Origin: Edaphochlamys debaryana
Taxonomy: Eukaryota > Chlorophyta > Chlorophyceae > Chlamydomonadales
Direction: 5' to 3'
Length of the DNA: 64,000 bases
Assembly: GCA_016858145.1 (NCBI GenBank)
Contig: JAEHOE010000016.1
Span: 1,240,001-1,304,000, forward strand
Shown here: positions 43,601 through 53,183 of the stretch, piece by piece
Numbering within the stretch: position 1 is the stretch's first letter
How the letters are laid out: every line of letters begins with the position of its first letter
Notes under the pieces: generated by a model
Databases searched by the model: none
Told to the model about the DNA's origin: nothing
The model's input: the letters and a program-made list of their open reading frames with translations, nothing else
Position numbers and translations under genes: made by a program

Positions 43601-46439
43601 GGCAAGCAGGCGGCGCACATTACTTGCTCATCATCACGCACTTGGTCATAACACCTTGCCATCACACCCAAGAATCAACATGCCTGCGCCATAAGGATTC
43701 AGATCGATATATAGATAGACCCACCATCTCCGTCGCAGTCCACCTCTTTAAACGAGGGCAGGATAGCCCACGCGACTCCGGTGGTGCACCAAGTGCTGGT
43801 CGGGCGGGTGCAGTGGGTTCCCTTGCCTGCACAAGCGAGCAAGTAGAGCAAACTCTATAGTAACGGGCGCACATTATACCGGGCTGAAGGTGGGCCGCAA
43901 GCCCCGTGCTCCCCGTGCACATACCGGCGGGTGGTGGGCTCCGAGTGGAAGGAGGCGGTGGGCGCACTGTGTCATTCAAAATATGAAGAGCAATGGGACG
44001 ACAAATGGAAGGGTCACAAGCATGCAGTGAGGAGTAGCGCAAGTAATAAGCAGCAGCGGAGGCCCAATAATATTGCGGGGGGGAGGGATCCCGCTAAGTC
44101 CAGTCCAAGTAGTAAGATTGAAACACAAAGCAGTTCGGCAGCGAGCCTGTTCACAACCCACCGTACGGGGGAGGCGGACGCTTGACCGGCGGCGGCGGCA
44201 TATCTGTTTGTTATTTGGAATTGTTGGAAGAAATTTCGTGTGTCAAGGGCTCTGGCTTCAACAGGCAACGCTAAGGCCTCTGGCTTCTCTGGCGTACGTA
44301 ACGTAATGCATTCCATTACATCTGGCCTTGCTTCGGTTGCTTCCGGCAGCCGCCTCGCGCGCACGCACGCACCTGGCATTGGCGTTCCAAACACCTGCAG
44401 CTCCGTCAGATGGAGGTGGTACAGATTGCTGCTCCGCGGCTCAGTGTTGAAATTCTGAAGGGTGACCCAGCGCCCCGCGGCAGGTTTCTGAAGGCGCACG
44501 TTGATGACCTGGCCGTCAGTGGCGGTGAAGTCCTGCTTCCAAACCAGCGGGTTGTCCTTTGGGGAATCCCATGAGCGGAAGATGGGTGCATTACCGATGC
44601 GCAGCTCTGCGTTCTGCAGCCGCTCGCCTTGGTCGTCGGGCCTGCAGGTAGGCAGGTATGCAAGTACCGGTATGGCAGTAGCACTCCATAGATAGATTGA
44701 CAGCAACGCACGGGCTTGCGTCCGATTGAGGCCGCATGATTCTGCGTTCATACCTGTTGTACATCACCACGCGCGTAACCAAAACGCGCTCATCGAGGTC
44801 CACGGAAACCCTGGATGGGCAAGTAAGAGCACAACATCACAACATCTATCAGCAAGACCGCATGCACATACGTAAGAGGTTTGGCCCCGCCCTAGCTTTC
44901 GTTCCATGTTCCGGCCCTTCCAATGCTTCCTCACCAAGGCGTGTAGTCGTCAGCCTCAGAGTGCGTCCAGTACTGGGTCGTATCGCCGTCCACCAGGTTC
45001 TGAAGGCTGCAGTAGCCGTTACACCACGCGGGCTCAGTCGCCATGGAAGAGGCGTACACGTCCTTGCCCAGCGCCACGTTGACTGTTGCGACAAGCGGTC
45101 ACGTGCGTGGGGCATAGGGCCATAGGCAGGGAGGAGTAACAATGAGTTAAATGAGTACACTGCTGATGGCTTGGCTGGCTTAGTAGCTGGCTCGTTCCAA
45201 GCAGCTAGCCGGCGGAGACAAATGACTGCTGGGTGGGGCCGCCTACGTGCTGCTGGCCAAATAGAAGGGCTCTTGATTTGTGTAGGGACAGCAGTAGTAC
45301 TACTAGTGCATGTGGGGCCAAATAAACGATCTAAGCTCCTGCCCGCCCCCGCCCGCCCTGAAAGCAACGTGACGCTAGCTCTCTCGTATCATACTGTGAA
45401 AAACATTGTGCCTACTGCTGGCCTATTCATAATTAAGCTTCACGAGTCAAAAGCCCTGCCACCCCACCTCGGACGTAGGTTCCCAGGCAGACGTCGTTCA
45501 AAGTCTCAGTCATCGAGCCCGTGCTGCTGTACTTCAGGCAGTACGACGGGGAGCTGCTGCTGCCCCAGACGTTGAACGCCAAGCAGCTCGGGTCGGCGTC
45601 GCACAGCGCTGCCACGTCTTGCACAGAAGCGTCGCCCATCTCGTGGCATCCGATGTCGTAGCCGTACAGATCCATGTACGGGTAGAAGTCAAAGCCCGGC
45701 ACCTGGGGGCAGCTTGAGGCTACGGAGGGCAGGGGCGGGGAGGGGAGTGTGTGGAAATGAAGCAAATGAGGGATGCAGCTCAAACGCAAGCCCGATACAG
45801 CGGCTATTTACAAGCACATATCTATAGCAGCAAGTCGCAAGAGTCGCGGGTCGTGTGTGCCTCCGGCAAATCAGCATACATACTACCCCACCCGCCCTAC
45901 CAAGGTTGCGCCGAGCCGCAGGGTTTATCACTGAGGCGGAAGGCAGGGGTCAACAAACGAGGTAAGACGCTTTTGCAGTATGGGCACGCACACTGACGAA
46001 ACTTATTAGTGCTCAGACTTGGCTGCAGTGGCCGGAAATGTGTCTGACTAGAGCGGTGGCAAAACACACGTCTGACGTGCGTGCTGCACAAGTCGCTGCC
46101 TCCCCGCCCTGCCCATTCTCGGCAAACCATGTTGCTTGCGAACTAACGGGGAGCGGAGGCAGCTCGCTCGCTCGAGGCGAAGCGATGAAACCGCGCGCCG
46201 GGTCGAGGTACCTACCACCTAGAGGTATGTTTATCCTCGTCGTGCAGCCTAGTCCCCAAGCAAACCAGGCCGGCGCAAACAGAATGACCACCAGCTACAA
46301 AAGACTTACCTCCTTCCTCAGTAGCGGACGCCAGCATCGCGAGGCCGACGCAAAAACAGGCCGCGAAGGCGGCAGAGCCTGAGCGCCAGCGGGCGCCGCT
46401 GCGCCTGCCGGCTAACTCGCCAGCGAACATAGTGGCCAT
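37674..46439 (-). CDS. Secreted mosaic protein: apple-like, 2x F5/8C, kringle-like, 2x VMO-I
   Basis: Predicted extracellular adhesive or matrix protein of 1168 aa; all 32 exons join in phase. High-to-low exon ends: 46439-46310, 45719-45468, 45082-44935, 44810-44754, 44641-44373, 43966-43925, 43826-43725, 43575-43456, 43266-43129, 43028-42976, 42856-42775, 42599-42446, 42340-42284, 42187-41919, 41714-41649, 41579-41460, 41307-41182, 41011-40977, 40806-40691, 40570-40498, 40361-40295, 40164-40053, 39936-39838, 39681-39545, 39301-39257, 39075-39041, 38924-38809, 38722-38650, 38489-38423, 38255-38144, 38010-37909, 37806-37674. Order: signal peptide (1-40); apple-like Cys domain (45-125); F5/8C (discoidin) at 128-285 and 465-624; Pro-rich linkers at 286-299, 625-646 and 942-956; Cys modules with DCDGDG at 300-373 and 647-728; kringle/FnII-like module (DPKGPWCYV) at 374-419; VMO-I domains at 729-941 and 957-1168 (DDTALNGIKLKC, WGDWYPRSP). 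F5/8C domains usually bind carbohydrate or lipid; VMO-I is the vitelline outer-layer fold. Biological role unknown. Confidence 0.9.
38650..40570 (-). repeat. Tandem VMO-I modules with one near-identical exon
   Basis: The two VMO-I modules have matching exon sizes (35, 116, 73, 67, 112 nt, then 99/102 and 137/133). The 73-nt exons at 40498-40570 and 38650-38722 are identical over their last 66 bases, although flanking exons and introns have clearly diverged. This pattern fits gene conversion of a single exon. Confidence 0.9.
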
Positions 46440-47439
46440 TCTAGGGCCTCAGAAACTTGGTGTTAGAAGTAAGCTCAACGAGCATTCTTGCGCCTTTTAT
46501 GAAGTTGGCTTGGTGTACGGCGGCGGTCGTCATCGTGCGGCTGGCGTCGTCGAGTCTGACTCACGGTGAGCGGGCTGGCCAGGTAGGCTGACACAAAAAC
46601 GCGCACGACTGGAGCTGTTTCTAGCGCAGGCGTTCGTTCAACGCAAAGAGCCCGTGTGCTAGCCAGAAACACGTCTGGGTGCGTGGCCGCCACCAAAAAC
46701 GCGCTGTTTCGAGGGCATTGTTTCTTTGCTTGATGAGCTGGCCGGCGCGGAAACATACTGAAGGTGCCCTAGGTCGTGGGTAACATCATCTGATGACGAA
46801 CAACTCGTGGATGCCGAGCGAGCGAGGCCGACATTTCGTGCGACAGCGCGCAGCGGCTCAAGCACTGCACCGCCCTGAAGCCCTTTGTTTTCGTCCCAAT
46901 CGCGTGCTACAACAGCGCGATGACTCGGTGCCTTGACTCCCAAAACTGCTGCCAGGTAGGACGACTGTCGGCCCGAACCAGTTTTTTTGCCCGTGCTCTC
47001 TTGTTTCGGCAGAGGCCGACACCCGGCAGGTGCGACGACAGAGTATCAACTCCTTGTCACGCAGCTCGCTCGGCGTACGTGCGCAGGCGGGAGACGGGCT
47101 AGACGCTCATACGTACCGGCCGCCGGTACCAGTTGTTTCCCTTGCGTCAAACGCGGGGCCAACACCCAGAAGTGCGACGCCGGAAAGGCCCCTCAATCCC
47201 TTGCCGCCCGCCCATCACCCGCCCGCAACCCTGGATGGCCGTTAACTGCCAGGCTAAACTCGTGTCTTTTAGGCCCTTGCTGTGGAGCCAGGTATGCCGG
47301 TGCGTGGGCTGAGACACTAGCAACGCCCGTCGGACAGTGCTGCAATGCTGCAGTCATGGGCAGTGATCGCAGCATCGCTCCCTTACGTTAAACCCCTCCA
47401 TCCCCTCCTCACGAGACGGCCGCCCCACCCACCTGCTGG
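46440..47439. other. Upstream spacer of the mosaic-protein gene
   Basis: No coding pattern was seen. It should contain the mosaic-protein promoter and 5' UTR (minus strand). No TATA box or repeated operator-like motif stood out. Confidence 0.45.
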
Positions 47440-47939
47440 CTAGCAGCCGCATGCCAGATCACATCTGTCCTGGCACCAGCCGCCAGACATGAAGCAGCTG
47501 TGAATCTCCACCGCAATGTATCGCCACCGGCACCGTACTCGCTTCTCCCGCCGCCCAGGGCTGTTTATGAACGCGGCCTGAAAGCAAGGATGGGGAACGA
47601 GGCAATCGATCAAGGTGATGCACGGAATGAAGCGACGGCGTCGCATGTGCAGACTCTGAGGGGGTGAGCACCGTACCAAGAAACGCTGCGGTAGCACTAG
47701 CACCCCGCAGCATGCAGGCGGCAGATAGACCGTGCCTTTGGACCACCCATGCGTCAAACCATCCAGCCCATGCACCATGGCCCAAGTACAACAACCCACC
47801 TGCTGATAAAAAGCACGCACCAGAGCTCCTCTGGCATGGCCCGCAGCGCTCCTGCAGGAGGCTCGAGGGCCGCCGGGACCCCGGCCCCCCACATGTTAGG
47901 GCACGTGGATTGACGCACGGTGTCGAGCCACTGCGCCAT
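47440..47939 (-). CDS. Possible small two-exon gene, faintly F-box-like
   Basis: Exon 47800-47939 starts with ATG and ends at a GT donor. Exon 47440-47560 begins after an AG and runs in phase to a TAG stop, giving 86 aa. The joined protein contains AMPEELWCVLFI, then a basic stretch with RCRWRYIAVEIHSC, which recalls the P-E-L-W ... C-R-R-W-R spacing of an F-box, then a Cys-rich tail. The acceptor has a poor pyrimidine tract and other joins are possible. A longer frame (47459-48328) overlaps but looks non-coding. The resemblance is weak, so treat it as hypothetical. Confidence 0.3.
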
Positions 47940-48041
47940 CGTCTATGAGCCCTGCTGCCGATCGAGGGCCGCTCTCGGCAGGCAGCTACCGGGAAAGGCA
48001 GGAGTCGCTCGAAGGACGGTATAGGTACATGACGCCACCAT

Positions 48042-48088
48042 GCTGCCGTACAGCCCGCGGGGCCGATGCTGTCGTACAGGCCGCGGGG
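48042..48088. repeat. 26-bp tandem duplication
   Basis: 48042-48062 and 48068-48088 match at 19 of 21 bases (GCTGYCGTACAGSCCGCGGG core). It contains the TGCCGTAC motif that is common in introns of this window. Confidence 0.7.
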
Positions 48089-49898
48089 CACTCTTGCTAG
48101 TTGGGATATTGCCGCCGGCAAGGCTAGCGCAGCTAGCTGCCCGCACGTAAGGGTGCTGAGGGTTGGGCCATATGTCCAGTAAGCTCCGAGGAAGTTCCGC
48201 ACTCGGTCGCTGGGGGCCTTGCGCCTGCCGCGCTGAGAGCCGTTGGCCTCCCTGCGGCCCCGTTGGCGGCACGGGGACCGGCTGGCGGGGGGGCTGCATG
48301 TCCCCAACCCTAGGCGGTAAACGTCCATGCCCCGATCTGCATCCGCGCAGCCAAAAGGCAGGCTAGGGTTTGGGCCGCCTGCTGGTGGCTGATGGGGCTC
48401 CGGCCTCCTGATGGCGGTACCGGGAAGACCGACAGGAAACCGGCACGCCGTTGCCCTATCTCCCCTCGGAGCCTCGAGCGTCGCCCTCGGCAGCGAGGAC
48501 TCAGGCGCGCACGCCCCTGAAGCGGCCTATCTGGCGCGCGCGGAGACCGGCGAGGGGCGTGGCGTGATGGCCAGAGTCCCTAGCACCAGAGTGAGCGGCG
48601 GCGGCCGCTTGCGCAGCCGAACCCGCCGCTGCCAGCAGCGAGGCCCGACATGGCCATCGGCATGGCACGTCTGCAACATGGCCCGGGCCGCCCTGTCGCA
48701 GCAGACTTCCCAGCGGCCGTTGGCACTCTTTGCGTGTGCGTCGCTACCGATTGCTGTGCGCGGTGTGGCGATCAGGTGGGCGGGGCCGCGTGGGTATGGG
48801 GCCGTAGTGGCGCCGCGTGGCCGGGCCCAACCATGCCCAAGCGATGCGTGGTCGCCACGGACTTGCGCGCCTATGCAGCTCCGACAGCACCAATTGCAGT
48901 AACGAGGCTCCTTGCTTCCGCGCTTCCGAGGAGCCTCCGCGCAAGCATTCCGCGTCCGGTTGACGCCTTGGACGTTCTGATAAGGCTCGTTGTAGTTGTT
49001 ATGGTTTGTTGCAATCAAGTCGGTGCTCGTGCACCGTGCTCGCGAGCTTGCTAAAGGTTTGAACGTGGGGGTCAGGCAAAGGTAGTGCAGGCACTTCGCT
49101 ACTAGTTTATCTGCTTTGTATGAAGAGCGGTCACAGTGCTAGCTGTGGGATGAGAGCCAGCTGTTGTCCGCTGTGGGAGGTCGATACGGCGACAACTTTC
49201 GGGCCCGGCCCTGACTCTGTGGAGAGCCAATCATGCACGATGAGCAATTGAGTTTACCATAAGTAGAGGGGCGAACCTGGGGGTGTGTTTTGGAGCACGC
49301 CCAAACGGACCCCCCCCTCCCCGTCCCTCCCCATCGCTCCATTACACACGCAGACCCGCGCAACCAACCGAAAGGTTGCGCCGGGATAAGTTTACGCCGG
49401 GCTAATACGGCATCCGCAACAGTGATAGAGCGTGAGCACATTCGCAAGGGACGGTAGAAGAGGCAAGGGCGAAGCGGCGAACCTGTGCTTCGGCCTGCTT
49501 CGGGTCCATACCATCCAGGAGGTGCCAGGCGTGCCTGGGGCCCGTGCCCAGAGCGTGCCCAAGCGGTGCCCAGATGACCTAGCCCGGCGTCCCCGCCACC
49601 GAGCGGAGCCCGACGGTTCACGTCAGTGCCGTTCGCTACCTAGCGCTAATCTTGTCCCGCTCTGTCGGTCTTCCATCCCGAATGCACAGTACCCACGGCT
49701 TTCCCCTTGCCTTAGATACCGGTAGGCCGGAGTTACCGCCACGCGGGCGCCACTCGCCAGCTTCCACTGGGGACCGGTGCTGTAGAAGTTCCACACTTGG
49801 ACGCCCCCTTCTGCGAGGGCCCCGCCTCAGCCCTCGGGGGGAGGGGGGAACACCGCAAGCTCCACCCCCCTGAGGGCAGGGGGGGGGGGGTTCGCCCG

Positions 49899-50038
49899 GC
49901 GGCGCATAACAAACGGGAGGGAGCCGCAGGGCAGGGGCGGGGACCGGGTGAGCTACACGTGGCGTTTGATGGGATGTGCACCTTGCGGAAAGGGGACATA
50001 GTCCTCTGCGGCGCATAACAAACGGGAGGGAGCCGCAG
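49899..50038. repeat. Exact 31-bp direct repeat, offset 109
   Basis: 49899-49929 and 50008-50038 are identical over 31 bp (core GCATAACAAACGGGAGGG). The spacing is close to that of the 83-bp repeat and the exon-edge echoes. Confidence 0.9.
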
Positions 50039-50316
50039 AGTGGGAGTGAATGTGGGGTCGGGAGAGCCAGGATCGAGAGGTGTACGGCCAACAGTGTGAG
50101 CACATGATGAACGGTGAACGGTTACTGGTAGGAGGCGCGGCCGAGGAGGGGCCATCGATACACGTTGAGCATGGTCATTGCGTGCCAAGGACTAAGGTGG
50201 GACCTGAGTGTGGTCAGTGCAAGTTATGACAGGGACTTGCGTTCTGGCTTGCAGGGGGCAAGCCCGTGAGGTGGGTCGCTTGGCCCCAGCGTTCAGCGCT
50301 GTGACCCCAGGGGGGT

Positions 50317-51469
50317 CCTTCATTGTAAACACCGAGGACTGAGGGCTGAGGCGGGGCCCGCGCGGAAGGGTTCCCGTGTTACGGTGTGCTGCGGTGTTCC
50401 CGCGCTACGTGATGTAGCAGCTTACTTAGCATGGCCAGGGCCTCCTGCCCACCATACGGTAGACTGGGTGGAAGCGCCCTTCCCGGATTCCCCGTCCCCC
50501 CCCCTATAGCCGCCCCGTTGTCTGTAATAACCCATAGCCGCCATTGTGGGACCGTGTATGCGCTCTTCCGCTAGGATTTACAAAAGAATGCGCGCCCAGC
50601 GGGGCACCCTAGCATAAGGACCAGGGGGGGGCAGGAACGAAACCCACGGACACCATGCCCCAAAACCCCTGGACCCCCCCGACCGACGACCGACCGACCC
50701 GTACAGTGTACAACACTGTCGTACAAGGCCTTCCTGTACTCTAATTAAAGCCGTACCTGTGTCTATGTGCTCCTTCCTGCGTGCTCTATCGCTGGGCGCA
50801 CACAATATGGTCGGCTGCCCAAGTTGGCCGGGAGCCATTGACCATGCCATAGATTCCGACCCGTCCATTGACCGTCAGCTCAGGACTGAGGGGCGATGCT
50901 ATGACCGTGCTGGACATATAATGCGCGGGGTGCAAGTTTGCGGGTGGCGGAGGACTTCGGGAGGACCGGGGTGACGGCCTGGGGTAGCGACGTGTGCGTC
51001 GAAGGGTTGCCATGCCGACATGTCCCGACCCGCGGGCACTGCTGGAAGGGGTCGAATGGCTCGCCAACATAAAGCCATGCCCGCTACACGCCCAGGGCAT
51101 GCTTTCCGATGCCGGAGAGTGCCCTGGGCCGCTGGAACAAAATCCAAGCGGCCCCTTTGACGAAACCCACCGGGCCCCCCCGACCGACGACCGACCGAGA
51201 ACTTTGCCCCCCCATAACTTCGCAATATAACCTCCGTTTTTATTTCTGAGACCGGATTCGGGCTCCTCTCCGCAAGCACCATCCAGATGAGGCATGGTGT
51301 CATTTTCGGAAAGATCTGCCCCCCCCCATGTAAGGACCGAAGGCCAGTCGGGAGATCCAAGGCGTGTCACAGCCTTCGAAGAACACCAGAAGCACACCAG
51401 CCAATAACAAGTGAAGCGAATAGGCAGCAGCTGACCCGGCTGACCAGTCCTCGGTGTTTACAATGAAGG
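50317..51469. mobile_element. 1.15-kb element with perfect 25-bp inverted repeats
   Basis: 50317-50341 is the exact reverse complement of 51445-51469 (core CATTGTAAACACCGAGGACT). Inside, CCCGACCGACGACCGACCGA occurs at about 50687 and 51179 within a longer diverged duplication. A minus-strand frame (50786-51397) has no recognisable transposase motif. Fragments resembling the interior occur at about 170-300 (cf. 51230-51330) and 26186-26255 (cf. 50929-51000), suggesting a dispersed family. Probably a non-autonomous DNA transposon. Confidence 0.65.
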
Positions 51470-53183
51470 GGCCTGCCTGACCAGGGCGCCTGCGGGAGGC
51501 CTGCGCGCTCCACGAGCGTGCCACAGGGCAGGACAGGCTAGTCACGCCGAGCCTGTGGTCAAGGCCAGCGAACAGCAATGCCACCAAACTGTGTGTGAAA
51601 CCAAGCAAGTACGGTAGCCAGCTGCAAACCATTCGAGGTCATGTGCGCCCTGGCAACAGCACCTCCAACAGACACAATCCGCCGCAGGCAGCCAAAAGGT
51701 GCCGGCGCGCACGAAGTGCGTGCCCGCCCATCCCTAAACCTGCCTACGTAAACCCATCACCAATCCTCCCCTGTGGATTGTTGAATTTGGGTGTGCACTA
51801 ATCTTCCAGCTTGCCGACCCCCTGCATGCGGCCCCCCTTGTCCCCCCTCGGCGTGAGGCGTGTGTGCAGCTAGCCGCGCGTGCACTTCACCACCTCACAC
51901 AACGTCCGTGCATGAAAGCCCGCACAAACACAAACAATCATAGGCGCAGTTTTGCCCGTGGTTGGTGCGTCAGCGCGTCCGGCAGGCCAATCAACTTGTG
52001 CGTGGACAGTTGGCTGGAGGCCAAGGGTGCCAGCTAGTTAAGCAGGCTAGCCCCCCCCCCTCTGCTCGAGACTCAGCACCAACCAGCGAACGCCACCTTC
52101 CTCTACCCCTTGCTTGCCTTGCACCCAACCTTCTTTTATCAGATGTTCTCGTCATCAAAGGCATGCCGCGCGCGCGGTAATCCGCATGCGGCAGACGCGC
52201 ATGCTAGACCTATACGTACAAATTGAGTAACCCGTGCCATATTATCTGGATGCAATGGTGTGCGATCCGTCACTTCGATTTGTGCACCGCTCAAGCCATG
52301 ACGAAGCCAGGCGCTTGCTTGGAAAGCATGCACCCCCTTCCCTTCTTACCCCTCGCCCCCCTGCTTCGACTAAGACCTCGAATGCGATATACGCTATAGC
52401 ATGCAAAGCAGGAAGATGCGCCTTGTGCCCCGTTTCCCACCCCGTGCGTTGGTTTTCGCCCACAAAGCCACATGCGTTTCTAAGGCTGCCGCGATCCCCC
52501 ATGCTGCGCACAGCGAGCGCACAACCACGCGCTGGGTTCTGTCACCTCCTCTCACCCTCCTGCGCCTCCTCGCAAGTGATAATCGCTCCCCTCCTTCCCC
52601 CCTTGCTTTACCCTCAAGCCCTTTGCGCCAACTTGCGTCAGACTACGCTGCCCATGCCTCATCGTGATCTGTTCTGGAACGGGTGCATCCCGCCCAGCCC
52701 TGCCATCACGTCCATTAAGCTCCTTGTCGTTTGTTTCACTAGCTTATGCCAAGAGACACAACAGCCTGCCCACAACCACAGAATCGAACGCACATGTCGG
52801 CGCTAAGCGGTTCTCTAGTGGTCTTGCGCGCACGGTTGCTAGGGGACCAGCTGCATGCGTTCACCGCCACTCGCTTTGCAATGGCTGACGACAACTCCCT
52901 AAGCGAAGAAATAGTACAGGAAGCCGCATGCATACACAACCAGCTTTATCCGATCAAAGGCCGGTCCGCCTCGCTCAGCTTTAGACCCGGGCCACAAGAC
53001 TCCGCGACTGCCGGCCCTTCCCCGGCAATTCTCCCAGCCGCAGCCCCGCGCGACTTATTGTGGCCGCTTTTATGCCACTGTCCGCCGTTTCTCTCATACA
53101 CGCTCGGCCCTCCCTCGACCGTGCAGTCTGCGCTCGTGACCTCCAGGGCCCACAGTGCCCCGCCTCGCCCCTCCCACCTCCAG

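Larger units (their letters stand above)
47940..53183. other. Long spacer with repeats, no gene recognised
   Basis: Open frames exist on both strands but none shows motifs, consistent codon bias or splice structure. Recognisable contents are a 26-bp tandem duplication at 48042-48088, a 31-bp direct repeat at 49899/50008, and an inverted-repeat element at 50317-51469. A plus-strand frame at 52234-52806 is Pro/Ser-rich and not convincing. Confidence 0.5.

Noticed and set aside
37674..46439. Pherophorin family membership suggested by PPPPPVK linkers
   Set aside because: The linkers are similar but flanking modules are F5/8C and VMO-I; no pherophorin domain was seen.
47459..48328. 289-codon minus-strand frame as a gene
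   Set aside because: No family motif and no third-position bias; the alternative spliced 86-aa model in another frame is slightly better, though itself weak.
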